From Streptomyces endophytica (GTDB taxonomy: Bacteria > Actinomycetota > Actinomycetes > Streptomycetales > Streptomycetaceae), in contig NZ_CP110636.1 in NCBI RefSeq assembly GCF_026153355.1, positions 1,736,001 to 1,800,000 on the forward strand: a DNA stretch of 64,000 nt, given 5' to 3'. This document shows, one piece after another, positions 54,247 through 63,325 of the stretch. Every line of letters begins with the position of its first letter. Position 1 is the first letter of the stretch. The notes under the pieces are model-generated. The model saw only the letters and a list, made by a program, of their open reading frames with translations, was not told where the DNA came from and made no database searches. The position numbers and the translations under genes were made by a program.

Positions 54247-56275
54247 CGGTTCGCCCCGGCGCGCTCTCGACGCCGACCGTACCGTCGTGCGCGGCAACCA
54301 CGGCCTGCACGATCGCGAGCCCGAGCCCGGTGCTGCCGGCCGCCCGCGAACGGGAGGCGTCCCCGCGCGCGAACCGCTCGAACACCCGCGGCAGGAGGTC
54401 CGCCGGAATGCCGGGCCCGTCGTCCTCCACCTGGAGGCGGACGGCGGGCTGTGGGGCCCTGCCCTGTTGGACGCGCCCGTGCAGGGCCTGACCCTGTGAT
54501 GACTTCCCTTGTACGGCCTGACCGTGTGCGGTCTGCCCCTGTGCGGTCTGCCCCTGTACGCCCTGCCCCTGCGGCATTGGGACTCCAACCGCCGGGAACC
54601 CAACTTCCGGGACTGCGACTTCCGGGACTCCAACCGCCGGCACCACCCGAGCCGTCACCGTCGTCCCGTCCGGTGTGTGCGTCCGGGCGTTGGCCAGCAG
54701 GTTCACCAGGACCTGGTGCAGCCGCCCGCCGTCCCCGTGGACCCACGCCGGTTCGTCCGGCAGTTCCAACCGCCACCGGTGCCCGGGCCCGGCCGCCCGG
54801 GCATCGCTCACCGCGTCCACCACCAGCGGCGAGAGATCAGTGCGCTCGTACGAGAGCGGGCGCCCCGAATCGAGCCGTGCGAGCAGCAACAGGTCCTCCA
54901 CCAGCCCCGTCATCCGCTCCGCCTCCGACTCGATCCGCCCCAGGGCGTGCCGGGTCACCGGCCCGGGCCGCTCGTCCCCGCGCCGGGTCAGCTCGGCGTA
55001 CCCCCGGATCGACGCCAGCGGCGTCCGCAGCTCATGGCTGGCGTCGGCGACGAACCGCCGCACCCGCATCTCGCTCTCCTGACGCACCGACAGCGCCGAG
55101 CCCACGTGTCCCAGCATCCGGTTCAGCGCCGCCCCGACCTGGCCCACCTCGGTCCGGGCATCCGCCTCGGCAGCCGGTACGCGGACGTGCAGCGCCACCT
55201 CGCCCTGATGCAGCGGCAGTTCGGACACCCGGGTGGCGGTGGCGGCGACCCGGCGCAGCGGCCGCAGCGCGATCCCCACCATGCTCGCCCCGGCCATCCC
55301 CGCCGCGACCAGCCCGGCGACCGTCACACACGTCTCGATGAGCACCAGCCGGCCGACCGTGTCCTCGACCTCGCCGAGCGGCAGCCCGGCCACCAGTGAG
55401 CCGTCCCTCGCGGACTGCACGCGGTAGTCGCCGAGCCCGGGCAGCTCGGCGGTGTGCGGACGGCCGTCCCTCGGTACGCCGTCCAGCGCCGCGACCTGCC
55501 CAGCGGTCAGCCACGCCAGCCGCTCCAAGGGCTCCCGGCTGGTCGACTTGTTCAGCCGCGCCCCTACGTCAAGGGCCCCGTCCGGCCCGACCCGCGCGCC
55601 CACCGTGCCCGGGGGCTGACCCCCCATAGCGACGAAGTCGAGGGGTTCGTTCCGCATCGGATCGTGCGGCCGCGGCATCTCCGCCCGTACGACGGTATCC
55701 CTCAGCCGCTTGTCCAACTGCCCCTGGAGGTACGAGTGCAACGCGATGGTGGTGACGACCCCGATCACCGCCCCCACAACGGCAATCAGGGCCACCGCCG
55801 ACACCACCAGCCGCGTCCGCAACGTCCACCGCCGCCCCACCAGCGCCCGCCCTGACCACCTGCGCCCGGACACGGACTCGGACGCGGGCACGGGCACGGA
55901 TGCGGACGCAGGCACGGGCACGGACACAGGCGCAGACGCGGACATGGACTCAGGCACGGACGCAGGCGAGGGTGCACCTTCGGTTACGGGCCCGGGCACG
56001 GACCCGCCACCCGGAACAGACGCGGACGCGGGCACGGCCCCGTAACCCGAAACAGACGCGGACGCGGACGCGGGCACGGCCCCCACGCCCGAAACGGGCG
56101 AAGCTGCGGGTCCCGAATCGGGTGCCCTCTCGGCATCCGGATCAGGGCCGGGAGCGTGACCAGGACCGGGACCGGGGTCAGGATCGGGACCGTGACCGGG
56201 ACCAGGACCGTGACCGGGGTCAGGACCGTGACCGTGACCGTGACCGGGCAGCGGCGCAAGCACGGGATCGGGCAC
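54215..56275 (-). CDS. Sensor histidine kinase with unusual N-terminal extension and ATPase insertion
   Basis: 686 residues. A disordered N-terminus of about 150 residues (GHGHGPDPGHGPGPGHGP, then ASASVS and PVPAS repeats) precedes TM1 (RLVVSAVALIAVVGAVIGVV), an extracellular sensor domain (about 180-310), TM2 (LIETCVTVAGLVAAGMAGAS), HAMP, the H-box FVADASHELRTPLASIRGYA, N-box VLVNLLANARTHT and G-boxes DDGPGIPADL, GSTGLGLAIV. Between the N-box and the first G-box is a 60-residue insertion of VPEVAVPEVGFPAVG and GQTAQGQTAHGQAVQG repeats. Pairs with the response regulator 7 bp upstream. Confidence 0.9.
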   Translation of the reverse strand: MPDPVLAPLPGHGHGHGPDPGHGPGPGHGPDPDPGPGPGHAPGPDPDAERAPDSGPAASPVSGVGAVPASASASVSGYGAVPASASVPGGGSVPGPVTEGAPSPASVPESMSASAPVSVPVPASASVPVPASESVSGRRWSGRALVGRRWTLRTRLVVSAVALIAVVGAVIGVVTTIALHSYLQGQLDKRLRDTVVRAEMPRPHDPMRNEPLDFVAMGGQPPGTVGARVGPDGALDVGARLNKSTSREPLERLAWLTAGQVAALDGVPRDGRPHTAELPGLGDYRVQSARDGSLVAGLPLGEVEDTVGRLVLIETCVTVAGLVAAGMAGASMVGIALRPLRRVAATATRVSELPLHQGEVALHVRVPAAEADARTEVGQVGAALNRMLGHVGSALSVRQESEMRVRRFVADASHELRTPLASIRGYAELTRRGDERPGPVTRHALGRIESEAERMTGLVEDLLLLARLDSGRPLSYERTDLSPLVVDAVSDARAAGPGHRWRLELPDEPAWVHGDGGRLHQVLVNLLANARTHTPDGTTVTARVVPAVGVPEVAVPEVGFPAVGVPMPQGQGVQGQTAQGQTAHGQAVQGKSSQGQALHGRVQQGRAPQPAVRLQVEDDGPGIPADLLPRVFERFARGDASRSRAAGSTGLGLAIVQAVVAAHDGTVGVESAPGRTVFTVTLPASR

Positions 56276-56282
56276 CGCTCCG

Positions 56283-57092
56283 CTACCCAGCCGGCTTGAT
56301 CAGATAGCCCGCACCCCGCCGCGTATGGATCATCGGCGCCCGCCCGGCATCGATCTTCCGCCGCAGGTACGAGATGTACAGCTCCACGACATTGGCCTGG
56401 CCGCCGAAGTCATAGCTCCAGACCCGGTCGAGGATCTGGGTCTTGCTCAGCACCCGCCGCGGATTGCGCATCAGATACCGCAGCAGCTCGAACTCCGTGG
56501 CCGTCAGGTGGATTTCCTGCCCGTCCCGCCACACCTCATGACTGTCCTCGTCCAGTACCAGATCGCCCACCGTCAGCCGCGACTCGCTCCGGGCGGCCGC
56601 CGCCCCGGCCCGGCGCAGCAGGCCCCGCAGCCTCGCCACGACCTCCTCCAGGCTGAACGGCTTGGTGACGTAGTCGTCCCCGCCGGCCGTCAGCCCGGCG
56701 ATCCGGTCCTCGACCGCATCCTTGGCCGTCAGGAACAGCACCGGCACGTCCGGCAGTTCGCGCCGCAGTCGTCCGAGCAGCGTCAGCCCGTCCATGTCCG
56801 GCAGCATGACGTCCAGCAGCACCGCATCCGGCCGCCAGCTACGGGCGGAGCGCAGCGCCCCCGCGCCGTCCCCTTCGGCACGGATGTCCCAGCCCTCGTA
56901 CCGCAGCGCGAGCGACAGCAAGTCGGCGAGCGAGGACTCGTCGTCAACCACCAGCACTCGCACCGGGCTGCCGTCCGGCCGCAACAGCTCCGGCTGCTTC
57001 CCGGGCGCTCTTCTCGCCGAGCCCGCCGGAACCGACGAAACCGGAACTGACGCAGCATGAAGAGCCGCTGAGGACGACGAAGTCACGGTCAT
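56283..57092 (-). CDS. OmpR/PhoB-family response regulator
   Basis: 269 residues. Receiver domain: VRVLVVDDESSLADLLSLAL, phospho-Asp in AVLLDVMLPDMDGLTLLGRL, VPVLFLTAKDAVEDRIAGLT, GGDDYVTKPFSLEEVVARL. C-terminal winged helix: VGDLVLDEDSHEVWRDGQEI, LTATEFELLRYLMRNPRRVL, VVELYISYLRRKID, HTRRGAGYLIKPA. The kinase gene follows after 7 bp. About 40 extra N-terminal residues precede the receiver, so a later start is possible. A perfect-phase direct repeat upstream (57136-57157) suggests autoregulation. Confidence 0.95.
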   Translation of the reverse strand: MTVTSSSSAALHAASVPVSSVPAGSARRAPGKQPELLRPDGSPVRVLVVDDESSLADLLSLALRYEGWDIRAEGDGAGALRSARSWRPDAVLLDVMLPDMDGLTLLGRLRRELPDVPVLFLTAKDAVEDRIAGLTAGGDDYVTKPFSLEEVVARLRGLLRRAGAAAARSESRLTVGDLVLDEDSHEVWRDGQEIHLTATEFELLRYLMRNPRRVLSKTQILDRVWSYDFGGQANVVELYISYLRRKIDAGRAPMIHTRRGAGYLIKPAG

Positions 57093-57135
57093 GCCGGTGA
57101 GCCTGACCCCCGCTCGTGAGAGCTCCCTTGCTCCT

Positions 57136-57157
57136 TCCTGTGAATCTCCTGAGAATC
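57136..57157 (-). promoter_or_regulatory. Tandem 11-nt direct repeat upstream of the response regulator
   Basis: TCCTGTGAATC and TCCTGAGAATC, adjacent and differing at one base (minus strand GATTCWCAGGA twice), 44 nt upstream of the regulator start. OmpR-family proteins bind such head-to-tail 11-nt units. Confidence 0.6.
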
Positions 57158-57182
57158 CCGGACGCAGCCCGCGGCCGGGTCA

Positions 57183-57292
57183 CGGCCCGGGCTGGGTCAC
57201 GACCGGGACCCATGACCGGGTCCGTAATCGGGCCCATGACCTGGTCCGATCGGGTCCGTAATCGGGCCCATGATCGGGTCCGTGACCGGCCT
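57183..57292. repeat. Imperfect 18-24-nt repeats
   Basis: Alternating GGGTCCGTAATCGGGCCCATGA and GGGACCCATGACC-type units in four or five copies, in the gap between the response regulator and the FMN reductase. Confidence 0.75.
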
Positions 57293-57433
57293 GGGCCGCC
57301 CCCCGCGCGGTCCAGGCCGATCACCACTGCCCCAAGCATGGCACCCCCCACTGACAATCGCCCTGACCAGCACTTTTACCCCTTCACGGGACCTCACCCA
57401 GCCGCCCCCGACCGCCCGGCGTACCGTCCCCCC

Positions 57434-58176
57434 ATGACCCACGACGCCCCGCCCCACGACGCCCTGCCCCCTAACTCCCGTCCGGACGACTCCCTTTCGG
57501 GCGACTCCCTTTCGGACGGCTCCCGACCGGCCGACTCCCAGCCGGCCGACTCCCGGCCGGATGACGCGCTGCCGGATGACGCGCTGGTGGGCGAAGCACT
57601 GCCGGGCGAAGCTCTGCCGGGCGAAGCTCTGAGCCTCGTCGCCCTCTCCGGCAGTCTGCGCGCCCGCTCCTCCAACGGCGCGGTGCTGAACTCCGCCCTC
57701 ACCCTGTGGGACGGCCCCGCCACCACCGCAGACATCGGCGCGCTCCCTCACTTCAACCCCGACCTGGACGGCGAGGACGCCACGCCCCCCGCCGCCGTCG
57801 CCGCCCTGCGCACCGCAGTGGCGTCCGCCGACGCCCTGCTCGTCGTCAGCCCCGAGTACGCGCACGGGGTCCCCGGCGTCCTCAAGAACGCGCTCGACTG
57901 GCTGGTCAGCAGCGGTGAGGTGGTCCACAAGCCGGTCGCGGTCATCACCGCGTCCCCTTCCCCACCGGCGGCGATCACGCCAACGCCCAGCTCCGGGAGA
58001 CCCTGCGCATGATGACCGGCGAGGTCATCACGGCCGCCTGCCGCGAAATCCCCGCCATCGGCCCCAAGATCGACGCCACGGCGGAACGCGTCTCGGACGA
58101 GGCCACCCTCACCGACCTGGCCGCGGCCCTGACCCACCTGGCCACCGCCGCCACGGGATCACCGACAGCCCGCTAG
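57434..58176 (+). CDS. NADPH-dependent FMN reductase-family protein, one frameshift
   Basis: 247 residues after restoring one C near 57955 (TCCCCTTCC). The first 70 residues are repeat-derived (DDSLSGDSLSDGS, GEALPGEALPGEAL) and not part of the family. The flavodoxin-like fold follows: LSLVALSGSLRARSSNGAVL, ADIGALPHFNPDLD, ADALLVVSPEYAHGVPGVLK, NALDWLVSSGEVVHKPVAVI, then in the next frame GGDHANAQLRETLRMMTGEV, ending at TAG 58176. The SPEYAHGVPGVLKNALDW motif is diagnostic of azoreductase/chromate-reductase-like FMN reductases. Confidence 0.88.
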
Positions 58177-58314
58177 CGCCCTGGGGCACCTGACACACCG
58201 CCAGCAGACCGCTCCACCACGCCCCCTGCCGCCGTCTCCACCCCGGTCGCCACCGCGGTCGCCACCGCGGCCTCCACCCCGGTCGCCACTCCAGCCTCCG
58301 TCTCCGCCTCCGCC

Positions 58315-59307
58315 TCAACCAGAACCACAGCCACAGCCACAGCCACAGCCACAGCGACAGCGACAGCGACAGCCCCAACTACACCTCGCCCCCGTCCTCG
58401 CCCCCCCCCCAGCTCCGCCCCCGGCCCCGTCCCCCACCCCGAACAACCGCGCCGCATTCCCGTAACAGACCCCGCGCAGCCACTCCTCCCCCATCCCCAA
58501 CCGGGCCAGCGCCTCCAGCGCATGGGCGTACCCGTAGGGGATGTTGGGGAAGTCGCTGCCGAACAGCACCCGTTCACCGAGGTCCGCCAGCCGGGCGCGC
58601 TCGGCCCGCGGGAACGGTGCGGTGCGTTCCGCGAAGTCAGTGAAGGCCATCGTCGTATCGAGGTGCACCCCGGGATACCGTTCGGCCAGCTCCAGGAAGT
58701 CGGCGTACTCCGGCATCCCCAGGTGCGCGATGATCAGCCGGAGCCGGGGATGCCGCGCCAGCACCCGCGCGATCGGCTCCGGACCGGTGTGCTTGCCCGG
58801 CGTGGGCCCCGACCCGCAGTGCACGACCACCGGCACCCCCGCCTCCGCGACGGCCCCCCACACCGCATCCAGCTCCGCACCTGCCGGGTCGTACGCCCCT
58901 ACCTGCACATGTGCCTTGAAGACGCGTACCCCGCCGGCGAGTTCGGCCCGTACGTACGCCTCCGCGCCGTCCTCGGGGAAGAACGTCGCGGTCCGCAGGC
59001 AATCGGGCGTACGGGCCGCGAAGTCGGCCGCCCAGCCGTTCAGCCACTGCGCCATTCCCGGCTTGTGCGGATAGATCATCGAGGTGAACGCCCGCACGCC
59101 GAAGCCGCGCAGCACCGCCAGCCGCTGGTCCTCCTCGAAGCGGTACACGATCGGCCACTCCCGGCCCACCAACGGCCCGGCCGCGTCGAAATACGCCCAG
59201 ACCTTCGCCATCACGCGCTCCGGCATGAAGTGCGTATGGACGTCGATCAGCCCCGGCAGCCCCAGCTCCCGCCAGAACGCCGCCACCCGCTCGTCCCCGT
59301 CCGCCAC
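58315..59307 (-). CDS. Amidohydrolase_2-family metal-dependent hydrolase
   Basis: About 330 residues in frame, of which the first 295 are the family domain. Metal and active-site motifs: GLIDVHTHFMPERVM, PVVVHCGSGPTPGKHTG, RLIIAHLGMPEYADFLELAE, HLDTTMAFTDFAER and FGSDFPNIPYGYAHALEALA. This is the ACMSD/2-pyrone-4,6-dicarboxylate hydrolase-like clan, acting on carboxylated cyclic substrates. The natural end is near NAARLFGVGDG; the Cys/Gly/Arg tail that follows is a hexanucleotide-repeat artefact or a lost stop. Confidence 0.88.
   Translation of the reverse strand: MADGDERVAAFWRELGLPGLIDVHTHFMPERVMAKVWAYFDAAGPLVGREWPIVYRFEEDQRLAVLRGFGVRAFTSMIYPHKPGMAQWLNGWAADFAARTPDCLRTATFFPEDGAEAYVRAELAGGVRVFKAHVQVGAYDPAGAELDAVWGAVAEAGVPVVVHCGSGPTPGKHTGPEPIARVLARHPRLRLIIAHLGMPEYADFLELAERYPGVHLDTTMAFTDFAERTAPFPRAERARLADLGERVLFGSDFPNIPYGYAHALEALARLGMGEEWLRGVCYGNAARLFGVGDGAGGGAGGGARTGARCSWGCRCRCRCGCGCGCGCGSG
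58325..58378. repeat. Hexanucleotide CAGCCA/CAGCGA repeats at the end of the amidohydrolase frame
   Basis: About nine units. On the minus strand they extend the amidohydrolase reading frame into a CRCRCRCGCGCGCG tail. A nine-C run at about 58402 precedes them and may hide a lost stop. Confidence 0.85.
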
Positions 59308-59394
59308 CCCGGCCCCTCCTCAGTCCATCCGCCACACCGGCGACCGCCGGCCACCCAGCCTCGCAGGCGCCTCCACCTCAGCAGAATCCCCTCG

Positions 59395-59595
59395 AAGAGC
59401 TCGTTGCACCTCAGACGCGAACAGCCCGGCGCGCCTCACCCACGAAGCACCCGCTCCGCCTCACCCTCGAACAGCCCGGCGCGCCCTCCCCCACGGAGGA
59501 CCCGTCCCGCCTCCCTGTCGAAGAACCCGTCGCACCTCACCCTCAAAGCACCCGTTCCGCCTCCCCCTCAAAGCCCCCGGCGCGCCTCAGAACAG
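59395..59595. repeat. Degenerate 30-40-nt repeats between amidohydrolase and DUF2797
   Basis: Four or five loose units combining CACCCGCTCCGCCTCACCCTC and GAACAGCCCGGCGCGCC. No gene is supported in 59308-59586. Confidence 0.55.
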
Positions 59596-60780
59596 CCCTT
59601 CCTGCTCAACTCCCCGCTCCCCTCCCCGCTCCGGCCCGCCCGGTCCCGCCGTACGGGCCGGCAACACCGGCACGGTCGTCACCCGCCCCGCGGCCGCCCC
59701 CAACACCCACCCCGACAGCAACCGCGCATCCATCACCACCACCGGCCACGGCCCGCCGGCCCCCGCCCCCTGCCCCGCACCGGAACGCCGACGCCGCCCC
59801 TCAGCAGCCTCCCCCGCCTCCCCCTCGACTCCTCCCACCAGCCGCACATACACATCCGACCCGGCCCCGGCCAACACCTCCCCCACGATCTCCGCCCCCG
59901 CCGTCAGCCCGCCCAACACCGCCGCATCGGCCGGTACCCGGTCGAGCCCGAACAGCTCCGTATGGTCCGTGCACGCGAACTCCACCGGCTCAAGCGTCTC
60001 CGGCCAGCCACCCAACGCCCTTGCTCTCGCGTGGAGTTGAGCCAATGCGGCGCACCGCTCCGGCACCGCCGGCAGCACCCCCCGCGCCGCCCGCTTCGCC
60101 GCCTTCGTGAAGCGGTCCGGGATCGCCAGGGCGCTCCCCAGCAGCGCCTCCGCCCGCCGCGCCGCCATCAGCGGACCGCGGCCCAGCCATGCGTACGCCA
60201 CCGCGCCCTGCTCCACCAACCGCGCCGGTCCCCGCTCGGCGGCCGTGATCCCCACCTTGAGCAGACCGGGCCCGAAGTACGCGAGGTAGACGGCGTACGG
60301 ACGCGGGTCATCGGCCATGGTGTCTGCGGCCACCGACCGCGAACGGTCCAACTGGGCGCACCGCGCGCACTGGTCCTTGGCGCTCTCCCCGTCCAGCACC
60401 GCCGCATACGGGCACACCAGCCAGCGGCCGGCCCGCCGCACGCCCAGGCAACGCCGCTCCCCCTGCGCCGCGAAGGCCAGCATCTTGCCCGCGGGGAGCA
60501 GACTCTCCCGCTCCTCGTCCCGCTCGGCGCAATACCAGCCCAGCCGCTGCCCGAACCCCGCCGACGCCCCCTCCGCCCCGCGCCCCGCCGGAGGCGCCGA
60601 ACCACCACCCGCCGGCCCACCGGCCTCCCTCAGCCCGTCAGCTCCCCTCGGCGCACCGGAGTCCGTCAGCGCACCAGACACCGACCCCGGCCCGAACCCC
60701 GCTCCCGGCCCCGGCCTTGGCCCCGTCCGTACCCCCGAACCACCGCCTGACCAGCGCGGTCCCGTACATCGCCACCACAC
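59587..60780 (-). CDS. DUF2797 protein
   Basis: About 397 residues from GTG 60780 (VWWRCTGPRWSGGG); an upstream GTG 60831 is in frame. After a Gly/Pro-rich insertion comes the DUF2797 core: RCLGVRRAGRWLVCPYAAVL, SAKDQCARCAQLDRSRSVAA, YAVYLAYFGPGLLKVGITAA, GRGPLMAARRAEALLGSALA, DRFTKAAKRAARGVLPAV. CP, C-x2-C could bind a metal, and VYLAYFGPGLLKVGIT resembles a GIY-YIG nuclease start. Role unknown. Confidence 0.85.
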   Translation of the reverse strand: MWWRCTGPRWSGGGSGVRTGPRPGPGAGFGPGSVSGALTDSGAPRGADGLREAGGPAGGGSAPPAGRGAEGASAGFGQRLGWYCAERDEERESLLPAGKMLAFAAQGERRCLGVRRAGRWLVCPYAAVLDGESAKDQCARCAQLDRSRSVAADTMADDPRPYAVYLAYFGPGLLKVGITAAERGPARLVEQGAVAYAWLGRGPLMAARRAEALLGSALAIPDRFTKAAKRAARGVLPAVPERCAALAQLHARARALGGWPETLEPVEFACTDHTELFGLDRVPADAAVLGGLTAGAEIVGEVLAGAGSDVYVRLVGGVEGEAGEAAEGRRRRSGAGQGAGAGGPWPVVVMDARLLSGWVLGAAAGRVTTVPVLPARTAGPGGPERGGERGVEQEGLF

Positions 60781-60838
60781 ATCGCCAGCGTACGACCCCC
60801 CACTGACAACGCCCGGCCCACACACGAGCACCCGGCTC

Positions 60839-61993
60839 CTACGCCCCCGGTGCCATTGCCGCCCCCAGCCCAGGCCCCGGCGTCGCCCCCGCCCCCACCC
60901 CCGGCCCCCGGAACGTGCTCCGATACGTCCGCGGCGAAACCCCCAGAGCCGACTGCAGATGCTGCCGCAGCGACGCCGCCGTCCCGAAGCCGGCCTCCGC
61001 CGCGATCCGGTCCACCGTCAGCTCCGTCTCCTCCAGCAACTGCCGTGCCCGCTCGATCCGTTGCTGGGTCAGCCACTGCAACGGCGAGATCCCCGCCTCC
61101 TCCCGGAACCGCCGGGTGAAGGTCCGTACGCTCATCGCCTCGCACGCCGCGAGCTCCCGCAGCGTCACCGGCCGGTCCAGGTGTTCCAGCGCCCAGGCCC
61201 GCGCCCGGCCCGTCGAGGACACCTGCGCCTCCGGCATCGGCCGCCGGATGTACTGCGCCTGGCCGCCCTCCCGGTGCGGCGGTACGACGGTCCTCCGGGC
61301 CACGTCATTGGCGACGGCAGCGCCGTGATCGCACCGCACCATGTGCAGACACAGGTCGATGCCCGACGCGACCCCCGCCGCCGTCAGCACGTCCCCCTCA
61401 TCCGTGTACAGCACGTCCGCGTCCAGTTCGACGTGCGGGAACAGTCGCCGGAAGTCGTCCACCGACCGCCAGTGCGTGGTCGCCCGCCGCCCGTCCAGCA
61501 GCCCTGCCGCCGCCAGCACGAACGCGCCCGTACAGATCGACGCGATCCGCGTCCCGGGCCGGATCCGCCCCAGCGCCTCGGCCAGTTCCGTGCTCAGCCG
61601 CCCGGCCGTGCTCTTCGCCCGGTCGTAATCCGCCCCGGAGGCCGGCACGACCACGGTGTCCGCCTCGGCGAGCGCCTCCGGCCCGTGCGCCACGCACACC
61701 GTGAAATCCGTGTCCGTCCGCACCTCGCCCGGCTCCAGCGCACAGGTCACCAGCTCGTACAGCGGCTCCCCGTCCGCCGATCGGGCCTCGCCGAAGATCC
61801 GGTGCACGATGCCCACCTCGATCGGCAGCATCCCGTCCCGCACCAGCACCGCCACCCGATGCCGCCGCACCCCCTCACCCCCCACGGCTACCCCAGCCCC
61901 GGCCCCGGCCCCGGCCCCGGCCCCCATGACCTTCCCCATACCGGGCCCCCCACCGTTCCTCCCACCATTCCCCACACCATTCCCCTTCCCCAT
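60839..61993 (-). CDS. GlxA-like regulator: DJ-1/PfpI domain plus AraC helix-turn-helix
   Basis: About 384 residues from ATG 61993, with AAGGAT upstream; ATG 62020 is an alternative. The N-terminal DJ-1/PfpI domain has VAVLVRDGMLPIEVGIVHRI, ADTVVVPASGADYD, RIASICTGAFVLAAAGLLDG and HWRSVDDFRRLFPHVELDAD. The C-terminal AraC domain has LEHLDRPVTLRELAACEAMS, RTFTRRFREEAGISPLQWLT, DRIAAEAGFGTAASLRQHLQ. Divergent from the quinone reductase at 62065, separated by 71 bp, and the likely controller of that gene. Confidence 0.92.
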   Translation of the reverse strand: MGKGNGVGNGGRNGGGPGMGKVMGAGAGAGAGAGVAVGGEGVRRHRVAVLVRDGMLPIEVGIVHRIFGEARSADGEPLYELVTCALEPGEVRTDTDFTVCVAHGPEALAEADTVVVPASGADYDRAKSTAGRLSTELAEALGRIRPGTRIASICTGAFVLAAAGLLDGRRATTHWRSVDDFRRLFPHVELDADVLYTDEGDVLTAAGVASGIDLCLHMVRCDHGAAVANDVARRTVVPPHREGGQAQYIRRPMPEAQVSSTGRARAWALEHLDRPVTLRELAACEAMSVRTFTRRFREEAGISPLQWLTQQRIERARQLLEETELTVDRIAAEAGFGTAASLRQHLQSALGVSPRTYRSTFRGPGVGAGATPGPGLGAAMAPGA

Positions 61994-62064
61994 GGCCCGA
62001 TCCTTGCACTGTATGGCCATCCGGCCACTCGTCCGTACGCCCGCCCGCCCGGACAGTGGGTGCC

Positions 62065-62856
62065 ATGAAGATCCTCTGGCTGTTCGCCCACCCCGACCCG
62101 CGCTCACTGAGCGGCGCCCTCAAGGACGAGGGCCTGCGCACGCTCGAAGCCCACGGCCACGAGTACCGCGTCTCCGACCTGTACGCCATGAAGTGGAACC
62201 CGGTGGTCGACGCCCCCGACTACGGCCACGACCCCACCGACCGCCTCCACGTCGGCCCGGCCTCCGAACACGCCTACACCCACGGCCACTTGAGCCCGGA
62301 CATCACCGAGGAACAGTCCAAGGTCACCTGGGCGGACACCGTGATCGTCCAGTTCCCCCTCTGGTGGTACGGCATGCCCGCCATCCTCAAGGGCTGGTTC
62401 GACCGCGTCTTCATCAGGGGCTTCGCCTTCGGCCACACCGACCCGGAGACCGGCCGCCCGCTGCGCTACGGCGACGGCCAGCTCACCGGCAAACGCGCCA
62501 TGGTGATCACCACCGCCGGCGGCCGCGCCGCCACCCTCGGCCCGCGCGGCGTCAACGGTGAACTCAACGATCTCCTCTTCCCCCTGCAGCACGGCACCCT
62601 CTGGTACACCGGCATGTCGGTCCTCCCGCCCCTCCTGATCCCCAGCGCGGACCGCACCACCCCCACCGCCTACGCAACCGCCGCCACCCGCCTACGGGAG
62701 CGCCTCCGTGCCCTCCCCACCACCGACCCCCTCGCCTTCCGCCACCAGAACACCGGCGACTACGACGACGACCTCCTCCTCCACCCCCACCTCACCCCCA
62801 CCCCCGCGGGCCCCTACGCCCACTACACAACCCCACCCCCGCCCCACCACCCCTGA
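62065..62856 (+). CDS. NAD(P)H quinone reductase (flavodoxin-like fold)
   Basis: 263 residues. KILWLFAHPDPRSLSGALKD, EYRVSDLYAMKWNPVVDAPD, DTVIVQFPLWWYGMPAILKG, WFDRVFIRGFAFGHTD and LFPLQHGTLWYTGMSVLPPL match NQO1/MdaB-type two-electron quinone reductases that use FAD or FMN. ATG 62065 follows a GTGGGTGCC leader. The C-terminal 40 residues are His/Pro-rich. Divergent from the GlxA-like regulator. Confidence 0.93.
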   Translation: MKILWLFAHPDPRSLSGALKDEGLRTLEAHGHEYRVSDLYAMKWNPVVDAPDYGHDPTDRLHVGPASEHAYTHGHLSPDITEEQSKVTWADTVIVQFPLWWYGMPAILKGWFDRVFIRGFAFGHTDPETGRPLRYGDGQLTGKRAMVITTAGGRAATLGPRGVNGELNDLLFPLQHGTLWYTGMSVLPPLLIPSADRTTPTAYATAATRLRERLRALPTTDPLAFRHQNTGDYDDDLLLHPHLTPTPAGPYAHYTTPPPPHHP

Positions 62857-62901
62857 CACCGCGCGAACGCGATGTCCCTGGAACCCCTGGAACGCAAAAA
62901 A

Positions 62902-62939
62902 GCCGCAGGGCCGTGGATGAAGATCCACGGCCCTGCGGC
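62902..62939 (-). terminator. Rho-independent terminator of the initiator tRNA gene
   Basis: Perfect 17-bp stem GCCGCAGGGCCGTGGAT / ATCCACGGCCCTGCGGC with a GAAG loop; on the minus strand it is followed by TTTTTT. It also faces the plus-strand quinone reductase. Confidence 0.95.
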
Positions 62940-62944
62940 GTCAG

Positions 62945-63018
62945 TAGCGGGGACAGGATTTGAACCTGCGACCTCTGGGTTATGAGCCCAGCGAGCTACC
63001 GAGCTGCTCCACCCCGCG
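62945..63018 (-). tRNA. Initiator tRNA-Met (anticodon CAT)
   Basis: 74 nt. Acceptor CGCGGGG with a mismatch at position 1-72, three G:C pairs in the anticodon stem (GGGCTCATAACCC) and T-arm CAGGTTCAAATCCTG. Both initiator hallmarks are present, so this is fMet rather than elongator Met. CCA not encoded. Confidence 0.95.
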
Positions 63019-63325
63019 TCGGTTCCCCGAACACTACGCGACTCCGGCCCCCACGCCTAATCCTTTCCCACCACCGACCACCACACCCGTTCCGCCTGGC
63101 TCCACCCTGCAGCCGTGCGGAGCATCGCCACAGTGACCGACAGGCACGCCTTCCTTCCGGCCCTCGCCCGGCTGAGCACGGCGAACTACCCTACGACCAC
63201 CTCGTCGTGAACTACCGGCGGCAAGGTTGCCGAGGTCGTTCGGCCTGATCTACCTGCCTGCCAGGGTCACCGGTCGCCGCTTCAGGCCACGACGGTTGCT
63301 GCGTTCCGCTCCTGCGCTGCGTGGG
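63019..63325. other. Non-coding region between the tRNA and the small membrane gene
   Basis: No convincing gene. Short frames here have no signature. The composition is less GC-rich than the surroundings, consistent with the nearby integration scar. Confidence 0.45.
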
